The notes: generated from the sequence alone by a model not told the origin. A DNA stretch of 42,387 nucleotides from Cyanobacteria bacterium MH1_Bin12 (GCA_011088145.1 JAALKG010000005.1:1-42387); one strand, 5' to 3'; positions 17,193-27,041 are shown, numbered from the stretch's first letter. A program made the numbers and translations.

Positions 17193-17990
17193 TTATTCTC
17201 AATTCTCAATGACTTCTTTTTGTTTTTGAGCTAATAAAAGAGCGATCGCATCAGCTCAAATATTAATTAAATCATTAGGAATGCATTGTAAAAACTGTTG
17301 TCCAGTAATTTGTTCTTCCATAAAAACATAACAATTGGGTAATAATTGGGCTACTTTTTCCAACCCTAAATAGTTAACAATAAAATAAACTAAATCACTA
17401 TATTCTAAAGTCGACAAAAAATCAGGTTTAGGTTGAGAATGAATTAAATATAAAACCTTTTTTTCTAAATTAGATATGTTTTGATTGTGATCTAATTTAG
17501 CAGGTAAAAAATCGATAACAGAGGCATATTGAGTTGATGTATTAGTCGAAAAACTAAATAAAAAAGATAACGTAGTATGAGAACAAAAACGAGAGCAGAT
17601 AGCATCAACAATGGAGAAACTAAGGACGATCGAAGCAAGATATAATGTTGATACTTTTAAATTATTTTCACATTGAATTATTAATTTATTCCACACATCT
17701 AAACTCGGTTCATCGTTATAACGATGAAAAATTAATTCAGGATAGAGAGAACTCATAAAATTAGCTGTTTTAGCTAAACCCAGACAATATTCCTTAATAG
17801 TGGATTTTTCCAAAGAAATCAAACAATGGTTATTTTCAGGCAAAAGTAACCATGTATTATAAAGAAATTCCTCAACATGAATTAAGGCAAAACCACTAAC
17901 ATCTAAATTAGATAATTTAACAGCTTGAGTTATTGTTTGTGTAATATCTTCTTTATTTAAACCTAAATGAAATGTTTTATTGACTTTTTC
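17193..17990 (-). pseudogene. C-terminal part of the HD-domain gene, in frame beyond a TGA
   Basis: Past TGA 17991-17993 the same frame reads EKVNKTFHLGLNKEDITQ, then AVKLSNLDVSGFA and EEFLYNTWLLLPENNH. It continues through 244 codons to TGA at 17256-17258, then ADAIALLLAQKQKEVIEN to TGA 17199-17201, GAA and TAA at 17193. The LSNLDVSGFA/FLYNTWLLLPE segment matches how related HD-domain proteins continue (AN-x-DV-x-NFA ... FL-x-NTW-x-LLPE), so this really belongs to the same gene. There is no frameshift over 1365 bases. The third TGA may be the original stop. The ORF track lists 17256-17843 as a separate 195-residue ORF. Confidence 0.65.
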
Positions 17991-18557
17991 TCAACGTTTT
18001 TTAAGTTGTTCAATAATGCTTAACTGATTTGCTTGAACTTCCCTAAAAGGAATAGTTAATTCAATAATTGTTATCAATCGAGTAATTATTTTTAATGGTA
18101 AATAGGAAGATAAAATAATCGCTGCACTCAAAGCACTAATAAACTCATTAATTCCTCTAAAGCTAGATAAATTATCTCCTCGATTTAGATTAAATATTTG
18201 CAAAACAATATCTAATTCTTTTTCTTGTTTATTGACTGTTGAATTAAGAAAAAAATTACCATTTATTTCTTGAATAAAAGGATTTAAATAAGAAGCGAGA
18301 TTAAATCTTATTTGTTGATCAACTTGTAAATAAACCAAATCGTGAAAAAGTGCAGCTAAAATTATCAAAGGATCATCACTTTTTGATACCATCAATATAT
18401 GATCAAAGGTATGAAAGTAGCGATGATTTCCTCCCATAGTATCCACAATTATCTGTGAAATATTATTTAGATAATGATCATTAATTTCACAATCTAACTG
18501 TTTAAGGACTCTTCTTAAAATTTGACGACATTGATTAAAATAATCTGATTGATTCAT
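17991..18557 (-). CDS. HD-domain putative metal-dependent phosphohydrolase, N-terminal part (ends at in-frame TGA)
   Basis: The first 188 residues of what should be a protein of about 454. HD-domain metal ligands are visible: HTFDHILMV (first His) and the HD pair in LAALFHDLVYLQVD. It is preceded by RRVLKQLDCEINDHYL and followed by helical sequence (ELDIVLQIFNL, LSAAIILSSYLPL). The HD domain is therefore complete in this part, but the C-terminal half lies beyond a TGA (separate entry). Activity and substrate are unknown; HD proteins often cleave nucleotides or cyclic nucleotides. It is convergent with the TGA-containing permease, with only about 30 bases between their ends. Confidence 0.6.
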   Translation of the reverse strand: MNQSDYFNQCRQILRRVLKQLDCEINDHYLNNISQIIVDTMGGNHRYFHTFDHILMVSKSDDPLIILAALFHDLVYLQVDQQIRFNLASYLNPFIQEINGNFFLNSTVNKQEKELDIVLQIFNLNRGDNLSSFRGINEFISALSAAIILSSYLPLKIITRLITIIELTIPFREVQANQLSIIEQLKKR

Positions 18558-18795
18558 TCGAATTTAGGGAATCACAATAGATTTCTCTTAAGAATAAAAA
18601 TAAAATCAATTTTAGTCAATAAATTCTCGATTTTAATTTTTGTCAAAATGTTCATATGAATATAATTAACTAAAATTTCAAGTAAAAAGTTTGGATTAAG
18701 ATAACATCAGACATTGTCACCCTAGTTCTTTTTTGAGGATATAGTGTCCCCGTGAAACGAATAGCAAAGCATTCTCTAGCCTCTCTCTTACAAAG

Positions 18796-18963
18796 TAGGG
18801 CTGTTTCATTAATAGAGAAAAAAGGTGTAAATTAAAGCTTTAGAAGTTAAAATTATATATTTGCCCTTATAGCTCTAATAATTTTGGTTATATTCTCAGT
18901 TTTTGTACTTAATCACGATTAGCTTTGATTATCTTCTATTTTCTTGACAATGAAACAGCCCTA
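18796..18963. mobile_element. MITE with 13-bp terminal inverted repeats flanked by TA
   Basis: GGGCTGTTTCATT at 18798-18810 is the perfect inverse of AATGAAACAGCCC at 18949-18961, and each end is bordered by TA (18796-18797, 18962-18963). The 168-bp unit has no coding frame. Perfect terminal repeats plus TA flanks are typical of non-autonomous Tc1/mariner-IS630-type elements. It lies in the 18558-19030 spacer between the HD gene and the adhesin gene, where nothing else is recognised. Confidence 0.7.
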
Positions 18964-19030
18964 CCTTAATAAGGGGGATTTAAGAAGATCGCTGAAAGCG
19001 GCACTTCGTGATCAAAGACTTTTCAAGTTC

Positions 19031-22000
19031 TTAGATAACATATATATCATTAGCACTTAGGCTTGGTGTGTTACTCAACGTCGCAATTTGAATTGCTGAT
19101 GAGCCTCCAAGATTGCCGTCAGCATCAAAGTATAAATCTCCGTTTGTTGTGTTATAGATAAAGCGATCGTCAGCATCTCCTGCACTTGTAATACCTGCAC
19201 CTGAAGTAAACTGGCTAGCATTTAATTCTCCTGTTACTAGACCTCCCCCAAAACTAGTCGTAACGATGATTAAATCGAATTCACCAGTATTAAAGTCAGT
19301 AACAGTATCAAAATTAACGCCATCACCAGCAGATTTAAATACAAAATTATCAGTACTATCACCACCCGTTAAAGTTTCAGCAACATTTAGTTCGCCAATT
19401 AGTATGTCATTGTCATTAGTACCAGTTAAAATATCATTGTCGACACCATCAGTACTATCTTCAACTAAATTTCCCTTTAATATATAAGCTGAATCCTCAT
19501 CAGTTAAAGTTGGAGGAGAAGCAGGATTTGGCACACCAATAACATCAGCTGTATTAATAGCAATAAGAGGTGAACTAACTAGTGCAGATGGTCTGTGAGC
19601 AATATCGGAATCAGACACATTTACTATTGGAGATATAAATTGGGCATCGCCATCACTATTTGATAAACCGATAGATGTTGTACCATTGTCAAAATTTGAA
19701 TTACCAGCTGAACCGAATATTATGAGGTCATAGAAAGCTGTATTGCTAAACGTACTACCATTACTAAAATTAAACACTGTATTGCCATTATTACCATGAC
19801 CGGTATTGTATCCATTATCTGCCGCATTCCGATATTCTTCTGCTTGTAAAAACACAGCTCCAACACCTGAAATTGAAGAACCTAGAATACCAATAGTATT
19901 AGTAACATTTCCGTCTGCAAGAATATCACCATTACTAGAAAGAAAGTTACTTCCTCCCAAAACACGGAAAATAGGAAGTAAACTCCCATCTCCTTGAATA
20001 TTCCAAGTAGAGTTTTCGACCAAGAAATCTGAACCAGAAGCATTAATATCAATAACTATAATTCCATCACCATTTGAATCTGTCGCTTCAGAAGTTCCAT
20101 CATTATCTATGTCGAGACCATTAACATCTAAGTTTGTCGTAACATTACTTGAAATACCTGTACTGTTCCAAGTGTACTCTGTTGGTAATTCGGTAAGAAA
20201 ATCCTCTAAATCATCAATTTCACTACGTAATCCCGAAAGATCAGTACTTCCAACAACCCCATTAGCAGGCATTGATTGACCAGTCAAAGAAGGTTCAGGG
20301 AAAAAATCACTATTCGAAACACTAGAGTTTGGAGTTCCACTAGCCGCAACAACACCTACTTGACCATAAAGATCCAAATTACTAGAGTCAAATTGAGCAT
20401 TGGGACTAGTTAATGCTACATCACCACTCCAATCTGGAGCATTTGTACCTAATCGTCCCAGTTGTGTATTTTGTCCATTAAAAGCTTTAGCAGTAGCACT
20501 TGTAGCAGTTGCTATTATTACATAATCATTCAATCCACTAAAAGGAGCATTAATTATTTCTTCAAAACGGAATGTCCATGTCTCACCAGGATCAAGAATA
20601 TCATCATCATTAGTGTCCCCTATATTAAATCCACTAACATCAGTTACTGAATCAGGATAAAAATCATCGCTGGTATCACTAGGTGATTTATTATCATCCA
20701 TAACGGTATAACCACTACTGGTAGTAGCATTTGTTATATCAATGGGTGTTCCACCATCATTCTCAACTGTGATGGTATAAGTTGCAGTATCTCCACGCTG
20801 AGCAACAGGATATGAAGTATCTGTTGCAAAATCATCCGCATCAAAATTAGGACCACCATTGATAGATACTAATTTTTCCAGATCGATACTAGGTGTTGCT
20901 GTTGTCACAACAGTAACAGTGGCATCATCTGTTTGTTCGCCTGTTTGATCACTATCTACTGTAGCAACATTAGTAATAGTATCTCCTTCTTGACCAGCTT
21001 GAATTATATAAGTATAAGTAGCCGTAGCCGTAGCACCAACCGCCAAATCATCAGTTTGCATATCAGTATCAGCATCAATCAAACCAGTTATACCCGTTAA
21101 TCCAGATATAGTGATATCATCTGCCATATTTCCGGGAGTACCACTATCGTTAATATCTTCAAAAGTAAGATTAGTCAAAGTAACATTACCTGTATTGACG
21201 ATCGTGGCAGTATAAGTTATGGTATCCCCAACATTTATACTTCCATCACTATTAGCATCCCCTGTTAAATTTGCTACTTTATTGACGGTAAATCCTGTGT
21301 TTTGGATTAAATTAACTGTAACAGTATCTGTAGCTGTAAAAAATTCGCCTAAACCTCCTGTTTGACCTCCTAAATCACTGCCAGAAACATCTGCAATATT
21401 GGTAATAAAACCTAAATCTAAATCGTCTTGGGTGATCGTATAAGTACCTATAACTGTGGCAGTTGCACTTACTGCCAAGTCATCGGTTTGTCCATCTTCA
21501 TCTATATCTGTAAGTCCTGATAATCCTAGAACACCAATTTTGTCATCGGTTAAAGTAACATCAAATAATGAGACATCACCAGTATTCGTTACGGTATAGG
21601 TATAAAGAATCTGATCTCCAGCACTATATCTGCCAGCATCATTTCCTTCATTGTCTGAATCGATAATATAAGAACCAGTAGAAGTTACGCCACTATCGAT
21701 GATTGTTGTACTTAAATAAGCATCGTCGCTTTGGACTCCTTTATCTAAGGTTATAATACTGTCTGTACCATTTATTTGAACGATAAGATTATTCGTTACC
21801 GAGGCACTACTATCATCAATAAATTCAATCGCTATATTTTCTAATAAGTTTTGACCTTCAATTAAAGTTTGAACAGTTGGTTCATTATTATTTAAGACAT
21901 ATATCCATTGAACTGTTGCTTCTTGTCCATCAAATGTTATATCAGTTACATATAAAATTCCATATAAACCATCGATAATGTAATTACCTGATGTGTCTTG

Positions 22001-23347
22001 AGTTGCGGCACTAGTAAAACTACTGTTACTAAAGTCAATGTTAAATGTTGCTGAACCGATTTTTAAGGTTGCCTCAGAACTGTCTATATCGGAGACTGCA
22101 AATTGTCCAGTAGTAAAAATATCCCCAAATGTAGTTGGATTAGGATCTCCTTGTTCGCCATCATTAGGTGTGTCTTCTGTAACTTCTTCGGGGGCTGGTG
22201 CAGGAAATTCTGGCATGAAGTTACTTTGTCCGATGACTAAAGACTCAAAAGCATCTCCTGTTTGGGCTTGATTGTCTAATGTTGTGACACTATATGTAGC
22301 TATAATTTCTGTATCTTCGTGGGGATCAATACTATTGGGATCAATGTAATAAATCTTTCCAGTTGAATTATCTAACGCATATAAGATTACATTTCCTTCC
22401 TCTTGATTACCAAAATAATACGCGTCTAAGCCTTCTAATTGAGCTGGTTGTTCTAAGTTTCCTATAACAGCTACAGATTTGGATGTACCATCTGTATAAA
22501 TGTAGTGTAGAAGGGTTTTGTCACCTTTTTCTTCTAAACCATAAAATATAGGTTGACTGTTAGATTGTAATTGATTTTCTTCATTTTCGTTAGAAAGATA
22601 AGCGGCGTTATAAGCAAATGAACCTAATGTTGTTCCTTTTAGAGTACTGTAGGGTTGAACTCCATTAGCATTATTACCGTCCTCATCTATGACATTTCCT
22701 GTTTCTATATCTATGCGATAAATTAATGTGTCGTTGTTATCGCTAGTTGCTAAATATAAATTATTCTCAAATCCGATCGCAAAACCAGCTAAGTTATTAA
22801 CATAGTCTACGACATTACCACCAATATGTTTAATCTCTGTAATTTCTTGATTTGGAAGTGTTCCTGTGTCTTGAGTTTCTACATATATTTTAATTAAACC
22901 CTCACCATTAGCTATTGTACCGGTAGATTTGATGAGAGCATAAAAGACTTTCACGCCTTCTGTTGTTTCTACTGGTTCAAGTTCTAAGGCTTCTACATCA
23001 AAGTTATCTAATTTTTTTTTCTTCGTTTTTTTTCCTCTGGAATTAGGATCATCAATTTCAATGAAGATAGATTCAAAACCACTACCATTTTTGTTGTAAA
23101 TAGGGTATGTTTTGCCATAAGTAGGACTATCAGGATTAATGTCTATGGCGTAAAGAGTACTTCTATGACCTGTGGTATTTGTTGTGCCTGTTGTGGAGTT
23201 TTTACCTTTACCTTTCCCTTTCCCTTTCCCTTTACGTTCTGTATCACTAGAACCATCACCATTAGTGATTCCACTTAGACCACCAATGGAATAAGCCCTA
23301 ACCGGATTCTCCGTACCAAATATATTCTCAGTAAAAATATCTACCAT
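19031..23347 (-). CDS. Large secreted adhesin-like protein with DUF11 repeats and a type I secretion C-terminus
   Basis: A 1438-residue, acidic, Asn/Asp/Thr-rich protein. An N-terminal region resembles a beta-propeller-like domain (YAIDINPDSPTYGKTYPIY, NNLYLATSDNNDTLIYRID), after a GKGKGKGKGK linker. Several DUF11/CNA-B-like repeats follow (about residues 550-960): YTYTVTNTGDVSLFDVTLTDD, ITYTATIVNTGNVTLTNLTFED and ATYTITVENDGGTPIDITNA. A low-complexity Asn/Ser/Gly stretch leads to a C-terminal calcium-binding-type module (NDILTGTNDNDILIGELNVA, FVFKSAGDGVNFDTVTDFN) ending in hydrophobic NDIYVI. There is no N-terminal signal peptide, so type I secretion is likely. Function is probably surface attachment or S-layer-like (inference). 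It is flanked by MITE-like elements on both sides. Confidence 0.82.
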   Translation of the reverse strand: MVDIFTENIFGTENPVRAYSIGGLSGITNGDGSSDTERKGKGKGKGKGKNSTTGTTNTTGHRSTLYAIDINPDSPTYGKTYPIYNKNGSGFESIFIEIDDPNSRGKKTKKKKLDNFDVEALELEPVETTEGVKVFYALIKSTGTIANGEGLIKIYVETQDTGTLPNQEITEIKHIGGNVVDYVNNLAGFAIGFENNLYLATSDNNDTLIYRIDIETGNVIDEDGNNANGVQPYSTLKGTTLGSFAYNAAYLSNENEENQLQSNSQPIFYGLEEKGDKTLLHYIYTDGTSKSVAVIGNLEQPAQLEGLDAYYFGNQEEGNVILYALDNSTGKIYYIDPNSIDPHEDTEIIATYSVTTLDNQAQTGDAFESLVIGQSNFMPEFPAPAPEEVTEDTPNDGEQGDPNPTTFGDIFTTGQFAVSDIDSSEATLKIGSATFNIDFSNSSFTSAATQDTSGNYIIDGLYGILYVTDITFDGQEATVQWIYVLNNNEPTVQTLIEGQNLLENIAIEFIDDSSASVTNNLIVQINGTDSIITLDKGVQSDDAYLSTTIIDSGVTSTGSYIIDSDNEGNDAGRYSAGDQILYTYTVTNTGDVSLFDVTLTDDKIGVLGLSGLTDIDEDGQTDDLAVSATATVIGTYTITQDDLDLGFITNIADVSGSDLGGQTGGLGEFFTATDTVTVNLIQNTGFTVNKVANLTGDANSDGSINVGDTITYTATIVNTGNVTLTNLTFEDINDSGTPGNMADDITISGLTGITGLIDADTDMQTDDLAVGATATATYTYIIQAGQEGDTITNVATVDSDQTGEQTDDATVTVVTTATPSIDLEKLVSINGGPNFDADDFATDTSYPVAQRGDTATYTITVENDGGTPIDITNATTSSGYTVMDDNKSPSDTSDDFYPDSVTDVSGFNIGDTNDDDILDPGETWTFRFEEIINAPFSGLNDYVIIATATSATAKAFNGQNTQLGRLGTNAPDWSGDVALTSPNAQFDSSNLDLYGQVGVVAASGTPNSSVSNSDFFPEPSLTGQSMPANGVVGSTDLSGLRSEIDDLEDFLTELPTEYTWNSTGISSNVTTNLDVNGLDIDNDGTSEATDSNGDGIIVIDINASGSDFLVENSTWNIQGDGSLLPIFRVLGGSNFLSSNGDILADGNVTNTIGILGSSISGVGAVFLQAEEYRNAADNGYNTGHGNNGNTVFNFSNGSTFSNTAFYDLIIFGSAGNSNFDNGTTSIGLSNSDGDAQFISPIVNVSDSDIAHRPSALVSSPLIAINTADVIGVPNPASPPTLTDEDSAYILKGNLVEDSTDGVDNDILTGTNDNDILIGELNVAETLTGGDSTDNFVFKSAGDGVNFDTVTDFNTGEFDLIIVTTSFGGGLVTGELNASQFTSGAGITSAGDADDRFIYNTTNGDLYFDADGNLGGSSAIQIATLSNTPSLSANDIYVI
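23201..23236 (-). repeat. Hexamer tandem repeat in the adhesin gene
   Basis: Six consecutive 6-bp units (TTTACC x2, TTTCCC x3, TTTACG) encode alternating Gly-Lys. Being a multiple of three, changes in copy number keep the frame and only alter linker length. Confidence 0.75.
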
Positions 23348-23795
23348 CGTTTTAAACTCCCATTTATTATTCTTATAAAAATCAACACAACTATTCGTGC
23401 AGGTGCCAAACTCACCAATACCTTATAAATCAAAGCTTTCACTTTTTAAAAAAATATCCTTAATAACCATTCTATAGATACAAGGAAACTTTGAGTGTGA
23501 CTTTACTGAATCTTTATTACTTGCCTGAATATTTGTCTGATCTACGTGTTTTTATTTGCGTGTAATTACTTAAGCAAAGAAAAAAGCGATCGCACAAACA
23601 TGTCCTGTAGTGAGTTTAATTTTGGGAACTGATCTTATTTAGTTATTGTGATCAGTATTGTTTTTGCTTATGAGAATAAAGCAATTCCCGCTTTTATCGA
23701 AAAAATTGGGATACAAGCCTCTTCTTTCAAGAAGGAAATAAGAAAAATTAAAATCTAAATTTCAAGCCTCTGTAGGGACTTAGCACTGCTCACTG

Positions 23796-24099
23796 GTGTC
23801 AACTTAAGCCGAAACAGTCCTTTTAATTGAGTTTCAGAATTAACCTTGAATTGAAATTCAAGGCTAATAAATATCGTTTAATGAATTAAACTGAACTTGA
23901 AAGTATTTAGGATATTTCTATGAAAAAAAGTACCAGAGTTATGCCCCCTAAATCCCCCAATTTGGGGGACTTGTCTTTAAGAATTGGTATTTTAATTTCC
24001 AGAAATCACCTTAGTTGATTTTAATGAACGCCACCTCTTAGCCTTGTCAATTCATTGCAAGGTGCTGTACAGTAATAGCTTCACACCTTAAGTTGACAC
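23796..24099. mobile_element. Possible non-autonomous element with 13-bp inverted repeats
   Basis: GTGTCAACTTAAG (23796-23808) and its exact inverse CTTAAGTTGACAC (24087-24099) bound a 304-bp non-coding unit in the 23348-24114 spacer. I find no obvious target duplication beside it. The unit contains a copy of the CCCCCTAAATCCCCC repeat. The remainder of the spacer, which is the upstream side of the adhesin gene, shows no coding frame. Confidence 0.5.
23941..23975. repeat. Dispersed CCCCCTAAATCCCCC repeat, copy 1
   Basis: ATGCCCCCTAAATCCCCCAA continuing TTTGGGGGACTTGTC is a palindromic repeat type common in cyanobacterial spacers. A degenerate inverse copy is at 29166-29205. Confidence 0.65.
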
Positions 24100-24114
24100 G
24101 AATGGATTTTACTA

Positions 24115-24507
24115 TCATTCAAATAAAATCTTTTCAAAACACATTTCTCCAACTTCTCTTAATTCTCTGGCAACTTTTCTATTGTTGTTAACTTGTTGAG
24201 TTAATTGTTTAAATTTTTCGGTAGTATATTTATTTCTAAATTCAGATATCGTACATTTACAAACTGTTTGTGCTGATTCTTTAGATAAGCCTTCATTTTG
24301 AGATTCAACTAAACATTTTTCCTCATAATTACACCAAACAGAAGCTTGTGTCGTTTTTAGACCTTGTTTAGCTAAATTTTGGATACATTGTTGTTTATTG
24401 AATGAAGATTTATTCGATTGAGCAAAACCTTCTGTTGTCATCAACAAGAATGTCATAGAAATAACCGTAATATTAATAATCGATGAAGAAAAAGATTTTG
24501 TGAACAT
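24115..24507 (-). CDS. Small exported hypothetical protein
   Basis: A 130-residue protein with a signal peptide (about residues 1-29, FSSSIINITVISMTFLLM, ending near GFA). The mature part has six Cys residues: CIQNL, WCNYEEKC, VCKC and MCFEK. They could form disulfides in the periplasm. The helical pattern (CIQNLAKQGLKTTQASVWC, ESAQTVCKCTISEF) repeats loosely, suggesting a small helical bundle. I do not recognise the family. It ends in TGA followed directly by TAG, and begins just beyond the inverted-repeat element. Confidence 0.65.
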   Translation of the reverse strand: MFTKSFSSSIINITVISMTFLLMTTEGFAQSNKSSFNKQQCIQNLAKQGLKTTQASVWCNYEEKCLVESQNEGLSKESAQTVCKCTISEFRNKYTTEKFKQLTQQVNNNRKVARELREVGEMCFEKILFE

Positions 24508-24630
24508 GTATTTTGAATTAAATAGTTAATTACAATTAAGACGATGATTTTTGTTAAAAGTTGCGATCAAGACCTTTATACTTGAATCAAGTCAAAAAAA
24601 ATAATACCAATTTATATTTTTACTTTTTAA

Positions 24631-25245
24631 TTAAAAATTTCTCAAAGATTGATGAGTACAAGCTACGTACCACATATAATCATCGATTTCATAACTAACA
24701 GCCTTACTGATGGAAGAAAGAGATTTTTCCTTTTCTTTTTGTGCTTCATAATATAAACCTGCATAAAAATTAGCATAAAAAAGATGATGTCGATCGCAAT
24801 CTCCATTTAAATTATTTAAAACATCCACATTGTAGCGACCTGCAAAAACTTGATATATATGATACATATAAGGTCGAATATCATTTTTGACAGTCAATAA
24901 ACAATCCGTTGCCGAATTAATATCTTCTAATTGAGCAATACAGAGAAAAAACCATAAGGTATTTTCAATATCTTGAGAATGAATACTCAAATTCAACTCA
25001 AATTGTCTAGCAGCCTTAGCATATTTATCAAGATAATAATAAGTTAAACCCCTTTGCCATAGATAAGGAGTCAACTGAGGATTTAACTCTTCGGCTTTAT
25101 TAAAATCCTTAAGAGAATCTATTAACCTACCCAATTTAAAATACAACATTCCTCTATTTATGTATAAACGAGGCTCAAAAGGAAATGTATTTAATCTTTT
25201 ATTAAATTGATTTAAGTCTGTTTCTAAAACAGTTGTATCGACCAT
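24631..25245 (-). CDS. Tetratricopeptide repeat protein
   Basis: A 204-residue protein with at least two clear TPR units: RLYINRGMLYFKLGRLIDSLKDFNKAEELNP and TPYLWQRGLTYYYLDKYAKAARQFELNLSI, spaced about 34 residues. The C-terminal half is a diverged helical continuation (FYANFYAGLYYEAQKEKEKSLSSI). There is no signal peptide, so it is probably a cytosolic scaffold; partners are unknown. It resembles short TPR proteins common in cyanobacteria. It is divergent from murC with a 356-base spacer. Confidence 0.8.
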   Translation of the reverse strand: MVDTTVLETDLNQFNKRLNTFPFEPRLYINRGMLYFKLGRLIDSLKDFNKAEELNPQLTPYLWQRGLTYYYLDKYAKAARQFELNLSIHSQDIENTLWFFLCIAQLEDINSATDCLLTVKNDIRPYMYHIYQVFAGRYNVDVLNNLNGDCDRHHLFYANFYAGLYYEAQKEKEKSLSSISKAVSYEIDDYMWYVACTHQSLRNF

Positions 25246-25548
25246 GAAATTTTAAATCACTAAATATCGAAAAAAATAACTTATTGATCCCAATATAGTT
25301 TAATATGGTTGTCCTAAAACAGGAACACAACTAATTATTAATTGTTAACCATTAATTTGGTTTAACGCTATACTATTTTGAATTATTCGTGTTACATTTG
25401 TTTCTAAAAACAATTAGTCATAAATCATGAATGATTGCTCATGATTAATTGTCATAAAAACTGTTAAAAGATACAGAACAAACAAATATTTATAAATTGG
25501 TGGTAGTATTTACCACAAACAGTATATCATTGAAGCAAATTTATAGCG

Positions 25549-25564
25549 ACTATTTGTAAATAGT
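25549..25564 (+). promoter_or_regulatory. Palindromes upstream of murC
   Basis: ACTATTT-GT-AAATAGT (25549-25564) is a perfect palindrome 38 bases before the murC start. A second one, GTGGTA-n5-TACCAC, lies at 25500-25516. Either may be an operator for murC. The rest of the 25246-25601 spacer is AT-rich without a visible gene. Confidence 0.3.
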
Positions 25565-25601
25565 GACTATTAATATTTTATTGGTGTGAAAGGAGAAAAA
25601 A

Positions 25602-27041
25602 ATGTCCAACATAAATTTGAACGGAAAACCATTTCACTTTATTGGTATTGGTGGTATTGGAATGTCAGCCTTAGCTTATATTTTAGCTAAAAGACGATTG
25701 CCTGTATCAGGTTCAGATATTCGTTCTAGTCATATTACTGAACGTTTAGAAGCGGTAGGAGCAAATATTTTTACCAGTCAAACAGCAGAAAATATTGCTC
25801 AAATTAGTCCTCAACAAAATATGATTGAGGAAGATTCTGCTCCTCAAATTGTTTGCTCAACGGCAATCAATCAACAAAATTTAGAGTATAAAGCCGCAAT
25901 TGTTGAAGGTTATCCTATCTACCATCGTTCTGATTTATTAGCGGCATTAATCAAAGATTATCAAAGCATCGCAGTTGCTGGTACTCATGGAAAAACAACC
26001 ACAAGTAGTTTAATCTCCTATTTATTATTAAAGTCGGGATTAGACCCTACAGTCATTATTGGTGGTGAAGTTAACGCTTGGGAAGGAAATGCTCGCTTAG
26101 GTGAAAGTCCTTATCTAGTCGCTGAAGCAGATGAATCTGATGGTTCTTTAGTTAAGCATTATCCTCGTTTCGGTATTATTACTAACATTGAATTGGATCA
26201 TCCAGATCATTATGAATCTTTAGATCAATTGGTGGGTATTTTCCAACATTTTGCTAGTCAATCAGAAATCGTCATCGCTTGTGCTGACTGTCCCATCGTC
26301 AATGATACAATTAAAGCTGATATTACCTACAGTTTAAATTCTAACTCCTGTGCTAACTATATTGCCACGAATATTGTTCATGGTGCTTATGGAATAGAAG
26401 CCGATATTTTAGAAGACGGTATTAACATTGGTCATCTTTGTTTAGAACTTTCAGGTGATCATAATCTTAGTAACGCCTTAGCGGCGATCGCAGTTGGTCG
26501 CAAATTGGGTGTAGAATTTAATATCATTGCTGAATCCTTAGCTAGTTTTGAAGGTGCAAAAAGACGTTTTGAATATAAAGGCAACTATCAAGGTGCGACC
26601 TTAATTGATGATTATGCTCATCATCCCAGCGAAATCAGTTGTACTTTACAAGCAGGTAAATCAAGACTACCTCAATACAACGCCAAAAGACTCGTCGCAA
26701 TTTTTCAACCCCATCGCTATAGTCGTGCCGCAACTTTCCTCGAAGAATTTGCTCAATGTTTCAAACAAGCAGATGTTGTTATTGTCACCAGCATTTATAG
26801 TGCAGGAGAAGTAAATTCTACCCAAATTAATAGTGAAACAGTTGTCGAGGCGATCAAAAAATACCATGATCAAGTTTACTATCAACCAGATTTGTCAATA
26901 CTACCAAAATTTCTCGCTGATTTTCTAACCCCAGAAGATTTAACGATGTTCTTGGGTGCGGGTAATCTCAATCAGACTATTCCTCAATTGTTGAGTTTTA
27001 ATGAAAAAAAGTCAGTACAAGTGCTAGCACAAGCCGCTTAA
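25602..27041 (+). CDS. murC: UDP-N-acetylmuramate--L-alanine ligase
   Basis: MurC adds L-alanine to UDP-MurNAc, the first amino-acid step of peptidoglycan precursor synthesis in the cytosol. The N-terminal Rossmann domain begins FHFIGIGGIGMSALAYILA. The central ATPase domain has the P-loop AGTHGKTTTSSLI and EADESDGS; the substrate-binding NIELDHPDHY follows. The C-terminal domain has LIDDYAHHPSEI and FQPHRYSR. Length of 479 is normal. A good ribosome binding site GAAAGGAG lies 9 bases before ATG. murB follows after 212 bases on the same strand, the usual cyanobacterial pairing. Confidence 0.97.
   Translation: MSNINLNGKPFHFIGIGGIGMSALAYILAKRRLPVSGSDIRSSHITERLEAVGANIFTSQTAENIAQISPQQNMIEEDSAPQIVCSTAINQQNLEYKAAIVEGYPIYHRSDLLAALIKDYQSIAVAGTHGKTTTSSLISYLLLKSGLDPTVIIGGEVNAWEGNARLGESPYLVAEADESDGSLVKHYPRFGIITNIELDHPDHYESLDQLVGIFQHFASQSEIVIACADCPIVNDTIKADITYSLNSNSCANYIATNIVHGAYGIEADILEDGINIGHLCLELSGDHNLSNALAAIAVGRKLGVEFNIIAESLASFEGAKRRFEYKGNYQGATLIDDYAHHPSEISCTLQAGKSRLPQYNAKRLVAIFQPHRYSRAATFLEEFAQCFKQADVVIVTSIYSAGEVNSTQINSETVVEAIKKYHDQVYYQPDLSILPKFLADFLTPEDLTMFLGAGNLNQTIPQLLSFNEKKSVQVLAQAA

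Noticed and set aside
17256-17843. 195-residue ORF as a separate gene
   Set aside because: It is the in-frame continuation of the HD-domain gene past a TGA and carries that family's C-terminal pattern.
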